DNA of 64,000 nucleotides from PALSA-612 sp963711315 (GTDB taxonomy: Bacteria; Actinomycetota; Thermoleophilia; Gaiellales; Gaiellaceae). Below, piece after piece: positions 1-8,609 of the stretch. Where the stretch lies: positions 310,001 to 374,000 of the forward strand of contig CAVQDQ010000005.1 of assembly GCA_963711315.1 (NCBI GenBank). The letters run 5' to 3'. A program made the position numbers and the translations under genes. Position 1 is the first letter of the stretch, and the number at the start of each line of letters is the position of its first letter. The notes beneath the pieces are model-generated. The model had not been told where the DNA came from, ran no database searches, and was given only the letters and a program-made list of their open reading frames with translations.

Positions 1-692
1 GCGACTCGGACCAGGTCCAGGTGGGCGACGCGGTCGTTGCCATCGGCAACCCGTTCGGCCTTACCAGGTCCGTGACTGCGGGGATCGTGAGCGCGATCCA
101 GCGCCAGATCACGGCTCCCAACGAGTACGCGATCGACCATGTCATCCAGACCGATGCAGCCATCAACCACGGCAACTCCGGTGGGCCGCTGCTCAACGCG
201 CGCGGTGAGGTGATAGGCGTCAACGCGCAGATCGAGACCGGCGGCACCAGTCAAGGCAACGTCGGCGTCGGCTTCGCCGTCCCCTCGAACACCGTCAAGA
301 CCGTTGCCGGCCAGTTGATTGCGAACGGCAAGGTCCAGCACGCTGCGATCGGCATCAAAGCTCAGCAGCTGATCCCGGGGGTCGCCAAGGAGTTCCGGCT
401 GCCAGTGACGACCGGCGTGGTGGTCGAGGAAGTGCAGCCCGGCAGCGGCGCTGCGAAAGCCGGCCTCAAGGGCGGCACGACCGACGTGACCGTGGCCGGC
501 GAGAGCTACCGGCTCGGTGGCGACATCATCGTCGCGGCCAACGGGATACGAGTTGACGACCTCGCGAGCCTGCGCGACGTCGTCTCCGACCTGCAGCCCG
601 GCGACACGGTCACACTCGAGATCTATCGGAAAGACGTCAAGAAGATGATCGACGTGAAACTTGGACGACAACCCTCCTCTCCCTCCGGGTAG
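1..692 (+). CDS. HtrA/DegQ-type serine protease with PDZ domain (5' end outside window)
   Basis: This is the 3' part of an S1C-family (HtrA-like) serine protease; the frame is open from base 3, so the start lies left of the window. The fragment carries the nucleophile motif GNSGGP (Ser codon 177-179) preceded by QTDAAINH, as usual in HtrA proteins, then a C-terminal PDZ domain (about bases 340-650) with the stretch TTGVVVEEVQPGSGA. Family members are anchored by one N-terminal membrane segment and degrade damaged exported proteins. His and Asp of the triad would lie outside the window, so completeness cannot be judged. An intrinsic terminator follows about 80 bases after the stop. Confidence 0.93.
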   Translation, partial: DSDQVQVGDAVVAIGNPFGLTRSVTAGIVSAIQRQITAPNEYAIDHVIQTDAAINHGNSGGPLLNARGEVIGVNAQIETGGTSQGNVGVGFAVPSNTVKTVAGQLIANGKVQHAAIGIKAQQLIPGVAKEFRLPVTTGVVVEEVQPGSGAAKAGLKGGTTDVTVAGESYRLGGDIIVAANGIRVDDLASLRDVVSDLQPGDTVTLEIYRKDVKKMIDVKLGRQPSSPSG

Positions 693-772
693 TCGTCCAG
701 ATCGGCCCTGCCCAGTGTGGGGTCGCACCGCCGGCAGCCGAGTCGCCACGGCGCGGCGGGGGTAACAGGCCA

Positions 773-810
773 GAGAGCCCCCAGCCTGCCGGGGGCTCTC
801 GGCATTTTTC
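773..810 (+). terminator. Rho-independent terminator after the HtrA-like gene
   Basis: A perfect 10-bp stem (gagagccccc at 773-782, gggggctctc at 791-800) with an 8-base loop is followed by ggcatttttctct, a clear T-rich tract. It ends the HtrA-like transcript just before the -10 box of the next gene. Confidence 0.88.
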
Positions 811-824
811 TCTAGCCTTTGGGC

Positions 825-1163
825 GTGACCGATCCGGTCGGTGAGCTCGGGCTCGATCTCGAGGAAGAGCTCTGGGAGGAAGACGACGCACCGGGACATG
901 CCGGGTGGTCCTGCGTGCGCACCGATCCATTTCCGTGCCCTGCTGATGGCTGCGACTTCGTGGCGGACTTCATGACCGCTGCGCATCTCATCCTCGTCTG
1001 GGAGGAGCGCGACGACCCGAACCTCCTCCGTCACGCCGAGCGCGCCAAGCGCGTCGGGCGGAATCCGCGCGTCGTCGAGTACGAGCCGACCTTCGGCCCC
1101 AGCGCCTCGTACTACGCCTGGGAGGCAGCCGGGAGGCCGGTGCACGCGGTTCGAGCTGAGTGA
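825..1163 (+). CDS. Small cysteine-containing protein of unknown function
   Basis: This acidic protein of about 112 residues is not recognised as a named family. It has a cluster C-x7-C-x4-C (in WSCVRTDPFPCPADGCDF) followed by two histidines (AAH, RHAE), which could form a zinc site; that is inference only. GTG at 825 is preferred over TTG at 819 because a -10-like TAGCCT (813-818) ends exactly 6 bases upstream, the leaderless arrangement seen throughout the window. The stop overlaps the GTG start of the GCS2 ligase (GTGA), so the two are co-transcribed, probably with the HMA gene as well. Confidence 0.7.
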   Translation: MTDPVGELGLDLEEELWEEDDAPGHAGWSCVRTDPFPCPADGCDFVADFMTAAHLILVWEERDDPNLLRHAERAKRVGRNPRVVEYEPTFGPSASYYAWEAAGRPVHAVRAE

Positions 1164-2110
1164 GCTGGGGCAGCGCCCCGCTGTACTCGCTCGGCGTCGA
1201 GGAAGAGCTGTTCCTCGTCGACCCGAAGACGCTGGACGCCGTGCCGATGGCCGACAGCGTCGTCTACCCGCAGACACAAGGGATCAAGCACGAGATGTTC
1301 GCGTGCATCGTCGAGACGACGACGCCGGTCTGTCGCGACGCGGACGAGCTGCTCGAGCACCTCGTGAGCCGGCGACGCGAGGTTGTCAGGCGAGGGGGGA
1401 CGATCGTCGCCGCCGGGACACACCCCCTCGCACGCGGCGAAGGGCAGCCGACGGTTCAGCTGGCGCGGTACAAGCGTGTTCGATGGGAGCTCGGCGAACG
1501 CCTCTACACGCAGCTCATCTGCGGCCTCCACGTCCACGTCGCTTTGCCCGACGCGGATACGGCTCTGCGTGCGTTCGAGGGCGTCGTCCCGTGGCTACCC
1601 GTGCTGCTGGCGCTCTCCGCCAACTCGCCGTACGCCGAAGGTGAGGCCACCGGGCTGCGGTCGACCCGTGCCGAGCGGCTGCTGGAGATGCCCACCGGCG
1701 GCACGCCGCCGCTCCTCCCCGACTGGGCGGCGTGGGAAGAGGCCACCGGCGGAGACGACACGCGCCGCCACTGGGACGCCTGGCCGCGGCCCGAGCACGG
1801 CACGCTCGAGGTGCGCGTGATGGACCAGCAGACGGACGTCCGGCGCTCTGCAGGCTTCGCGGCGCTCGTGCGGGCGCTCGTCGCAGCGGTCGCCGAGGGC
1901 GACCCGCAGCCCTACGACCGCGAGCTCTACGCGAAACGCCGAGCCGATGCCGCTCGGCGGCCGCCTGATCCCGCGGAAGTCGCAGCGCTGGCAGAGCTCG
2001 CCAACGGCGGCGAGCTCATCGACCATGTCCTCGACGGTCGCCCAGAAGCGGAACGGCAGCTCGAGCTCGGTCCGGAAGCTGCCCTACGCGAGCTAGCATC
2101 CGCGTCGTGA
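1160..2110 (+). CDS. GCS2/YbdK-family carboxylate-amine ligase (glutamate-cysteine ligase-like)
   Basis: Members of the GCS2 family make gamma-glutamyl-type amide bonds from a carboxylate, an amine and ATP; YbdK has weak glutamate-cysteine ligase activity. The N-terminus LGVEEELFLVDP, the segment GTHPLARG, the motif CGLHVHV and the segment LEVRVMDQQT are typical of the family. At 316 residues it is shorter than the usual 360-380, mostly in inter-motif loops and the C-terminus, but the core motifs are intact. The GTG start overlaps the upstream stop (GTGA), and its own stop overlaps the GTG of the HMA gene in the same way, giving a tightly coupled three-gene unit. The true substrate is unknown. 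Confidence 0.85.
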   Translation: MSWGSAPLYSLGVEEELFLVDPKTLDAVPMADSVVYPQTQGIKHEMFACIVETTTPVCRDADELLEHLVSRRREVVRRGGTIVAAGTHPLARGEGQPTVQLARYKRVRWELGERLYTQLICGLHVHVALPDADTALRAFEGVVPWLPVLLALSANSPYAEGEATGLRSTRAERLLEMPTGGTPPLLPDWAAWEEATGGDDTRRHWDAWPRPEHGTLEVRVMDQQTDVRRSAGFAALVRALVAAVAEGDPQPYDRELYAKRRADAARRPPDPAEVAALAELANGGELIDHVLDGRPEAERQLELGPEAALRELASAS

Positions 2111-2322
2111 CGACCGAGACGATCCACGTCTCCGGCATCCGCTGCGAGCGATGCGTGAGCCGCCTCGCCGCTGCGCTAGAGGGCCACGAGGGCCTCGATT
2201 CGGCCAACGCGAGCCTCATGGGCGACGTGACGCTGACCTGGGACGAGGAGCGGACATCGCGTGAAAAGCTGCTCGCAGCGATGGCGTCAGCGGGCTTCCG
2301 CGAGCTGCCCACAGGCGTTTGA
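2107..2322 (+). CDS. HMA-domain metal-binding protein (CopZ-like)
   Basis: This 71-residue single-domain protein of the heavy-metal-associated fold has the metal motif CxxC in IRCERCVSRL near its N-terminus and the usual beta-alpha-beta spacing. Such proteins shuttle Cu(I) or other soft metals in the cytoplasm. The usual preceding GMTC is replaced by GIRC. It is translationally coupled to the GCS2 ligase (GTGA overlap), so a link to thiol or metal homeostasis is plausible. No metal ATPase is seen in the window. Confidence 0.85.
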   Translation: MTTETIHVSGIRCERCVSRLAAALEGHEGLDSANASLMGDVTLTWDEERTSREKLLAAMASAGFRELPTGV

Positions 2323-2390
2323 CCGGAATACGCGCCGGCGCGGTGGCGTTTCGACAGTCGTCACATCGCCGCTCTAGTTAGGGTGGCCGG

Positions 2391-2972
2391 ATGGCGGAGG
2401 AGCGCGAATCCGAGCCACGCGAGCTCGCTGCGGAGGCACTGAACCGTGTCCGTTTCGAGGAGGAAGCGCTTGAGCTCTCAGACCAGGTCTATCGCGTTGC
2501 GCGGCGCCTCGTCTCTTCACGCGAGGAGGCGGAGGACCTCGTACAGGAGACCTATGCGCGCGCGTTTCGTAGCTGGCAGTCGTACACACCGGGCACGAAC
2601 ATGCGCGCCTGGCTACTTCGCATCCTCACGAACCTCAACATCGACCGTGGCCGGCGCGTTCAGCGCCAGCCCGAGCCGCAGCCGCTCGAGGAAGGCGACT
2701 ACTTCCTCTACAACCGCATGGAGCAGGCCGCCGGCGGCCAGACCGACGTCGAGCGCATCGACGATCGGCTATCCCAGGACGACATCGTCAGCGCGCTGTC
2801 GGCGGTCCCTCACGACTTTCGCGACGTGATCGTCCTCGTCGACATCGGCGACTTCACGTATGCCGATGCGGCGCAGATTCTCGACATCCCCGTAGGCACC
2901 GTCATGTCCCGCCTGCATCGTGGTAGGCGTATCCTCAAACAAGAGCTGGCCGAAAAGGTGGGCGATTCGTAA
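2391..2972 (+). CDS. ECF sigma factor, SigR/SigH type
   Basis: This 193-residue group 4 sigma-70 factor has region 2 (LVSSREEAEDLVQETYARAF, then WLLRILTNLNIDRGRR) and region 4 (AVPHDFRDVIVLVDIGDFTY through IPVGTVMSRLHRGRR). The sequence and the zinc anti-sigma factor directly downstream (no intergenic bases) match the SigR-RsrA / SigH-RshA thiol-stress system of actinobacteria. -10 box TAGGGT (2379-2384) lies 6 bases before the ATG, and no Shine-Dalgarno is seen, so the mRNA is probably leaderless. Confidence 0.93.
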   Translation: MAEERESEPRELAAEALNRVRFEEEALELSDQVYRVARRLVSSREEAEDLVQETYARAFRSWQSYTPGTNMRAWLLRILTNLNIDRGRRVQRQPEPQPLEEGDYFLYNRMEQAAGGQTDVERIDDRLSQDDIVSALSAVPHDFRDVIVLVDIGDFTYADAAQILDIPVGTVMSRLHRGRRILKQELAEKVGDS

Positions 2973-3212
2973 ATGGGATTCGGCGCGTGCAACTGCGATC
3001 ACTGCGAAGAGGTCATGCAGCCGTACCTCGATCGGGCGCTGACGCCCGAGGAGCACGCCGAGGCCGAAGCGCATCTCGACGGCTGCGCGTACTGCCGCAA
3101 GCGCTACCGGTTCGAATCCAGGCTGCGCGTGTATCTGAAGACTGCGTGCCGCGAGGAGATGTCGCCGGAGCTGAAGGCGAAGCTCGTCGCGCTCAGGCTT
3201 CCCGAGGCTTGA
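2973..3212 (+). CDS. Zinc-binding anti-sigma factor, RsrA-like
   Basis: This 79-residue protein has the ZAS signature H-x3-C-x2-C (HLDGCAYCRKRY) and an N-terminal CNCDHCEEVMQPYLD segment typical of RsrA-type redox-sensing anti-sigma factors. In that family disulfide formation releases zinc and frees the sigma factor. The start immediately follows the sigma stop, so synthesis is coupled. The 3' end overlaps the convergent mocA-like gene by about 20 bases. Confidence 0.9.
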   Translation: MGFGACNCDHCEEVMQPYLDRALTPEEHAEAEAHLDGCAYCRKRYRFESRLRVYLKTACREEMSPELKAKLVALRLPEA

Positions 3213-3703
3213 GGTCGTCGGGGTAGTCGACGTCTCCCGGCGCGCGGAGGTCGTCGAGGTGGACGAACGCGGAGACGAGCTCGCGGGCGCCCTCGTCGGG
3301 TACGTCTTTCCAGACTGACCGGTCGAGCAGCACGGGGTGACCGCGTTCGCCGGCGTAGCTCGCGGCGATTGCCTCGCCGGCGCCTCCTCTCCAGGCTGTG
3401 ATCACGCGGTCGATCGCCTCGGGGGCGAGGTCGGGGCCGTCGGCGAGGACGACGACAGCCGCCTCGGCGTCTGCCGGCAGGGCTTGGAGGCCACAGCGCA
3501 GCGAAGCCCCCATGCCGCGCCGCCACTCCGGCGCAGCGCACGACGCGCGCGTCTGTCTCCAGCTCGTAAGCGCCTTTCACGACCACGATCTCGTCCACGG
3601 AGCTCCCCCGGACGGCGCGGAGAACGTCGGCGAGCATGAGCTGCTGCTTCGGCGCTCCGAAGCGACTCGCCTCGCCGGCGGCGAGGATCACCGCTCCGAT
3701 CAC
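3193..3703 (-). CDS. MocA/MobA-like molybdenum cofactor nucleotidyltransferase (one frameshift)
   Basis: This is an NTP-transferase-like protein of the MocA family, which adds CMP (or another nucleotide) to the molybdenum cofactor of xanthine dehydrogenase-type enzymes. The N-terminus AVILAAGEASRFGAPKQ holds the nucleotide-binding LAAG-x4-RFG-x-PK motif. After an apparent extra base near 3528 the frame continues with RRGMGASLRCGLQAL, then VVVLADGPDL and GHPVLL. Removing one base gives 169 residues. The GTG start overlaps the TGA of the Mo-subunit gene, making it the last gene of the hydroxylase operon, which fits a role in maturing that enzyme. Confidence 0.82.
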
Positions 3704-5965
3704 TGCCCGTTGTTGAGCGCTGCCCAGACGCGCGGAGGCGTCATCGGCAGCTCGCGGAGACGCACGCCCGTCGCGGCGTGGACGGCATTCGCGATCGCTG
3801 CCGGCCCGGGCACGACCGGCGCCTCGCCGATGCCCTTCGCTCCGAACGGGCCGTCCGGTGCCGGCACCTCGACCATCACCGTGTCGATCGGCGGCACGCG
3901 GTCGGCGCTCGGAATGGCGTAGTCGAGGAACGAGCCCGGACAGCAGTTGCCCGCTCTCGTCGTGGACGAGCTCTTCGTACAGCGCCCAGCCGATCGCCTG
4001 TGCTGCGCCACCCCGCATCTGGCCTTCGACGAGCGCGGGGTTCAACGCCCGGCCGACGTCCTGGACGATCGCGTAGCCGAGCAGCTCCACCGCGCCCGTC
4101 TCGCGGTCGACCTTGACGTGAGCGATGTGCGAGGAGACGGATGGCGCCTGGCTCGTCTGCGCCGAGCCACCGTGTCCTTCGACAGGCTCGTGGCGGCCGC
4201 CGAAGCGAAGCGTCTTCTTCGCGATGTCCTCCACAGAGATCGAGCGGTCGGGTGCGCCGACTGCACGGACGACGCCGTCGACCACCTCGAGATCGCCGGG
4301 CGCGATCTCGAGTTCCTCCGAAGCCGCCTGCAGCAGCTTCTCGCGCGCAGCCTCGGCCGCCCGTTGCACGGCTTTGCCGACGGTGTAAGTGACCTTCGAT
4401 CCGCCGCTGGCGCCCGCATACGGGCCCGAGGACGTGTCGGCGGTCACGACGCGCACCTTCTCGGGCGGCAGGCCGAACGCGGCGGCGGCGATGGTGGCGA
4501 AGGCCGTGTCGACGCCGGTCATGTCCACGGCCGACGTGACGACGGTCATCGTGCCGTCGGTGTCGACGCGGCAGACGGCTGCGGCAGGCTCGTTGCCGCC
4601 CGGCCAGTAGCCGACCGCGACGCCGATGCCTTCGCCCTCCGGTAGCGAGTCGCGCTTCGCCCAGAGCTCGTGAGCGGCCGTGGCCTCGATCACCTCGACG
4701 GCGCCGAACGTCGGCACCGGGCCCGTGACGCCCATGTCGCCCTCGACCAGCGCGTTCTTGCGACGGAGTTCGAGCGGGTCGAGCCCGAGCTCCGCGGCCA
4801 GCTCGTCGATGAGCGACTCCACCGCGAAGGCGGCCGTCGGCGCCCCCGGGCCGCGGTAGGCCCCGAACGTGAAGCGGTTCGTCTGGACGCCGTACCCGCG
4901 CACGTCGATCCCGTCCCACTTGTACGGCCCGGCGACGAGCAGCGACGTGATGCCCTCGACGCCCCAGCCGGTGTTCGAGCCGCGGTCGACGATCATCCGG
5001 CCGCGAATGCCGGTCAGCGTGCCGTCCTTGCGGGCGCCGATCTCGAGCTCGGTCACCTGGGCCGAGGCCGGGTTCGTGGCCGCGAAGTCCTCCTGGCGCG
5101 TCATCACGAGGCGAACGGGACGGCGCAGGGCGAGCGCCGCGCCTGCGGCGAGAGGCTCCACGAGCGCGAACTTCCCGCCGAAGGCGCCTCCGAGCGGCTC
5201 GGCGATGATCCGGATCTTGTCGAGCGGCAGCCCGTATGACCGCGCGAGCTCCGAGCGACTGACGAACGAGCCCTGGGTCGCGACGGAGACCGCGAGTGTG
5301 CCGTCCGGTTCGAGCCACGCGGTCGCTGCCTGAGGCTCGATGTACGCCTGGTAGACCCACGGGGTACGGAATGTCCCGGAGACGACGGCGTCGCTGGACT
5401 CGAGCGCGGCCGCCGCGTCGCCCTGCTTACGGTGGACGCGGTCGAGGACGTTGCCCGACAGCTGCTCGTCGTGGTCGTGCTCACCTCCGCTCGCACCGGC
5501 GTGGATCGACTCCAGATCGCCACCCTCGGTCGCCTCTTCCACGCGCCTCGCCAGACAGTTGCCAGGCTCCATAGCCGCCTCCACGTCGACCACGGCCTCC
5601 AGCGGCTCATAGTCGACGAACACGGCCTCGACGCCATCCTGAGCGGCGGCCTCGGTCTCGGCGACGACCATCGCCACCGGCTGGCCCGCGAAGATCACTT
5701 CCTCCCGCGCGAGCGGCTCCGCGGTACGGTCGGTGCCCTGCGTCGCAGTCGGCAGCTCGGCGGCTGTCAGCACGGCGACTACACCTGGGATCTCGAGCGC
5801 GTCCGCGCCGTTGATGCGCTCGATGAGCGCGTGGGGCTCCGTGGAGAGGACGAGGCGGGCGTGCAGCAGCCCATGGATGTAGCCGTCTGCGGCGTAGCGC
5901 GTCCGGCCGGTCACCTTCTCGGGCGCGTCGAGCCTCGGCCGTGCGACGCCGATCACATCTGTCAT
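3700..5965 (-). CDS. Molybdenum hydroxylase large subunit (xanthine dehydrogenase/CoxL family; one frameshift)
   Basis: This is the Mo-cofactor-binding subunit, 754 residues once one surplus C in the run at 3935-3937 is removed. It shows the family motifs GGAFGGKF, GAYRGPGAPTAAFAVE and, after the frameshift, GAKGIGEAPVVPGPAAIANA with the catalytic Glu. The active-site loop AYRGPG lacks the AYxCSFR of form I CO dehydrogenase, so a xanthine/aldehyde-type hydroxylase (form II-like) is more likely; the substrate is unknown. The ATG overlaps the FAD-subunit stop (ATGA). Downstream sits a MocA-like cofactor enzyme. Confidence 0.9.
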
Positions 5966-6752
5966 CTCGTGTCCTCCTGCGCCCGGCGCTCGGCGAGCCC
6001 GGTGGCGCGTTCGATGAGAGCCCCTGCCAGCTGGCGCCGGTACTCCACCGGCGCGAAGCGGTCGCCGAACAGCTCGGCGTCGTCGAGCTTCCCGTCCAGC
6101 AGGAACGGCACGGCTGCGACGCCGGTGACAGCGACACGTCGCGAGCCGTCCGCCGAAACGAGCGCCGCCGCGCCGGCGAGCGCGAAGCCGGACGCCGGAT
6201 GCTCCATGGCGACGTACGCCGAACCAGAGCCCGCCGGCGGCACGGGGATCCGTACCTCGGTGATCAGCTCGCCCTCGGCGAGCGAGGTCATGAACGGCCC
6301 CAGTGCCAGCTCGGATACGTCCATGGTCCGCTCACCTGACGCCGATCGCACGACGAGCCGCGCTCCGAGGGCGATCGTCACCGCCGGCATGTCGGACGCC
6401 GGGTCGGCGTGTGCGAGCCCACCGCCGATCGTGCCGCGATTACGCACCTGGAGATCGCCGATCCCCCTCGCGCAGTCCGTGAGTGCCAGCAGGCCCGGGC
6501 GCGGCGTCAGAAGCGCGCCAGCTCGTCCCAGGTGACCAGAGCGCCGATGGCGAGCTCGCCGTCCCGCTCGTCGACGCCGTTCAGCCCAAGCGCACCGATG
6601 TCGACCACCACGGATGGGCGTGAAATGCGGAGCTTCATCGCCGGCAGCAGGGACTGGCCGCCGGCGAGCAGCTTGGCGTCGGGTTGCGCCAGAGCGTCGA
6701 ACGCCTCCTCGAGGGAGCCGGGGCGCACGTAGTCGACCGCGGCCGGAATCAT
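5962..6752 (-). CDS. Molybdenum hydroxylase FAD-binding subunit (one frameshift)
   Basis: This is the CoxM/XdhB-type subunit that passes electrons from the 2Fe-2S centres to FAD. The first 80 residues carry LLAGGQSLLPAMKLR, the first FAD motif, up to TWDELAR. One base is missing near 6511-6518, after which the frame continues with RNRGTIGGGLAHADPASD, the second FAD motif, and a normal C-terminal domain. Restoring one base gives 263 residues. The stop overlaps the large-subunit start (ATGA). Upstream, its ATG appears once to have overlapped the 2Fe-2S gene directly, before a 200-bp insertion. Confidence 0.88.
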
Positions 6753-6761
6753 GCGCCACCC

Positions 6762-6978
6762 GCGGCCTGCACCGAGTCTCGCGTGGGGGAACCCATGGTT
6801 CCCCCACGGACCCCGTCCTTAGCCGCAGCCAATTGCCGCGCGGTCCTGCGCTTCGGCGAGAGCGCGGTCTCGCCTACGCGCGCCGGCCGTGCTGTTGCCA
6901 TCGACGGACGACGCCATGTGCTGACAATGGCTGACGGGTTCAAACGCTCACCGCCTTGGAGGCGGCCTGCACCGAGTC
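6762..6978. mobile_element. 200-bp insertion with 17-bp flanking direct repeats inside the Mo-hydroxylase operon
   Basis: The 17-mer gcggcctgcaccgagtc occurs at 6762-6778 and again exactly 200 bases on at 6962-6978. Read on the minus strand, the copy next to the FAD gene still encodes DSVQAAGGA ending in a TGA that overlaps the FAD-subunit ATG. The copy in the 2Fe-2S gene encodes DSVQAA followed by SKAVSV and a stop. The simplest reading is an insertion of about 183 bp that duplicated 17 bp and gave the 2Fe-2S gene a new C-terminus. The insert holds a strong palindrome (6783-6807) and no credible gene. A MITE-like element is likely; a tandem-duplication artefact is possible. Confidence 0.6.
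6783..6807. repeat. Palindrome, copy 1 of a dispersed family
   Basis: Perfect 10-bp arms GTGGGGGAAC and GTTCCCCCAC flank a CCATG loop. Immediately rightwards is ggaccccgtcc. A closely related palindrome with similar right flank lies at 44228-44254, so this is a dispersed repeat rather than a chance hairpin. Confidence 0.75.
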
Positions 6979-7408
6979 GACGATCGAGTCGTAGCCGGTG
7001 CAGCGGCAAAGGTTCCCGCGCAGCGCGTGCCGGATCGTCTCCTCGTCGGGCTGGCCGTCGCGCGACAGGAGGTCGATCGTCGTCAGGATGATGCCCGGCG
7101 TGCAGAAGCCGCACTGGAGGCCGTGGTGCTCGACGAAGGCCCGCTGCACCGGATGGAGATCGCCGTCCGGCGCGAGCCCCTCGATCGTCGTGACTTCGGT
7201 GCCTTCGGCCTGGAGCGCGAGCAGCGTGCAGCTCTTCACCGCACGGCCTGTCGACGAGGACGGTGCAGGCGCCGCACTGGCTCGTGTCGCAGCCGACGTG
7301 TGCACCCGTCAGCCCCAGCCCGTCGCGCAGGGCATGGACGAGCAGCGTGCGGCCTTCGACCTCGAGCGAGCGCTGCTCGCCGTTGACCGTCAGCGAAAGC
7401 TCAGGCAC
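6940..7408 (-). CDS. Molybdenum hydroxylase 2Fe-2S subunit (one frameshift)
   Basis: This CoxS/XdhC-type iron-sulfur subunit has 155 residues after one surplus base near 7249 is removed. The plant-type ferredoxin domain has GCDTSQCGACTVLVD (first cluster). The C-terminal helical domain has LQCGFCTPGI and GNLCRCTGYDSIV (second cluster). The GTG start overlaps the amidohydrolase stop by 8 bases, so the operon runs amidohydrolase, S, M, L, mocA. The last six residues (SKAVSV) come from an inserted sequence; the ancestral end was probably AGGA. Confidence 0.9.
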
Positions 7409-8558
7409 CTGGTGTCACCGCGACGATGTCGGCGACGTGAAGCAGCCGGAAGGTCAAGCGCACGGTGTTCACGCGCTCGCGCTCGTCTTCGATGTCCGGC
7501 AACCCGGTCCACACATCGCGAGCGCAGGCGATCAGCTCGCGGATCTGATCCAGCTCCTCGGTCTCGGCTGCTCCGTTTCGCTCTTCACACGCGTTGAGGG
7601 CGAGCCCGAGGACTCCGAACGTGTCCTGTTGGCGCATCCAGAGCAGCGGCGTGGCCATGGAGAGATAGCCGTGGATGCGCGCGAAGATCATCGGTTGCGA
7701 GAAGACGTCCGAGCCGCGCGGCGGCGTCGGCTCGAGTGGTGGGTCGCCGAGGGCGATGCGCGCGGCGTTTCCGTACAGCATGTCGCGCAGCTGCTGGGCG
7801 TCGAAGCCGGCGGCCCGCGCCGTCCGGACCGCGATCAGCAACGAGCTCGGCTGCTGCCCGTAGGGATAGTCGGATGCGTAGAGCACCTGCTCCGGCGAGA
7901 CCTGGCGGTAGAAGTCGAGCAGGTCGACGGGGCTCCAAGCGGAAGTGTCGAAGAAGACGCCGGCGCGGGAGCCGAACACGTGGGCCAGCCCGGCCATGTC
8001 GGCGATCCCCGCGTGAGCGATGATCAGCTCCGCCTCGGGATGGCGGTCGACGAGCCTCGCGAGGCCTGCCGAGATCGGCGGCAGCCCACGGCCGCCGTGG
8101 ATGAGGATCGGCACGCGCCGCTCGGCCGCGAGGGCGAACACCGGCTCCAGGCGCTCGTCCGTGAGCAAGAACCCCTGCGCCCGGGGATGGAGCTTGATGC
8201 CGCGCGCGCCGAGATCGAGGCAGCGCTCGGCCTCCTCGATCGGGGATTCGGCAAGGTCGAGTCGCACGAACGGGATCAACCGGCCGCCGGTCTCCTCCGT
8301 CCACGCACGCGTGCGGTCGTTTGCCGCGCTGAAGGCCGGATGCCGGTCGGGCTCGTCCATGCAGAACGTGAACGCCTGCGAGATGCCGTACCGGTCCATC
8401 TTCGACAGCAGTTCGTCGGGCCTACCGCGCATACCGTCGATGTCGTCACCGATGTGCGTGTGCGCGTCGAAGATCTCGGCGTCGGGCGGTAGGTCTGCAC
8501 GAAGCTTCTCGTCCCAGACCTCCGTCAGCTCGTACGCTCGCTCGACCGCGGTCCCCAC
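7401..8558 (-). CDS. Amidohydrolase-2 family metal-dependent hydrolase
   Basis: This 385-residue TIM-barrel hydrolase of the amidohydrolase-related (COG2159) family has the metal motif FDAHTHIGDD near residue 30, GIKLHPRAQGF, LIIAHAGIADM and the late-strand YASDYPYG. Family members hydrolyse or decarboxylate ring or acyl substrates. It is the first gene of the Mo-hydroxylase operon and overlaps the 2Fe-2S gene, so it may act on the substrate or product of that enzyme (inference). -10 box TAGACT (minus strand, 8572-8567) lies 8 bases before the GTG. Confidence 0.85.
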   Translation of the reverse strand: MGTAVERAYELTEVWDEKLRADLPPDAEIFDAHTHIGDDIDGMRGRPDELLSKMDRYGISQAFTFCMDEPDRHPAFSAANDRTRAWTEETGGRLIPFVRLDLAESPIEEAERCLDLGARGIKLHPRAQGFLLTDERLEPVFALAAERRVPILIHGGRGLPPISAGLARLVDRHPEAELIIAHAGIADMAGLAHVFGSRAGVFFDTSAWSPVDLLDFYRQVSPEQVLYASDYPYGQQPSSLLIAVRTARAAGFDAQQLRDMLYGNAARIALGDPPLEPTPPRGSDVFSQPMIFARIHGYLSMATPLLWMRQQDTFGVLGLALNACEERNGAAETEELDQIRELIACARDVWTGLPDIEDERERVNTVRLTFRLLHVADIVAVTPGA

Positions 8559-8609
8559 TCTTCCTGAGTCTATTCCTCACAACGCGGCCGGCGTTTAGCA
8601 TTGCCCTCC

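Noticed and set aside
3106..3118. ggttcgaatcc, a tRNA T-loop-like string
   Set aside because: It lies inside the anti-sigma gene (RYRFES), and no acceptor stem, anticodon arm or D-arm can be drawn around it.
3104..5965. A 953-codon minus-strand frame joining the Mo subunit to part of the MocA-like gene
   Set aside because: It is a chimera created by two frameshifts; the part between about 3936 and 3703 is out-of-frame arginine-rich shadow. The real genes are 3700-5965 and 3193-3703.
6507..6509. TGA in the FAD-subunit gene as a possible selenocysteine codon, prompted by selD in the window
   Set aside because: The conserved protein resumes in another frame, not after the TGA in the same frame, so a missing base explains it better than readthrough.
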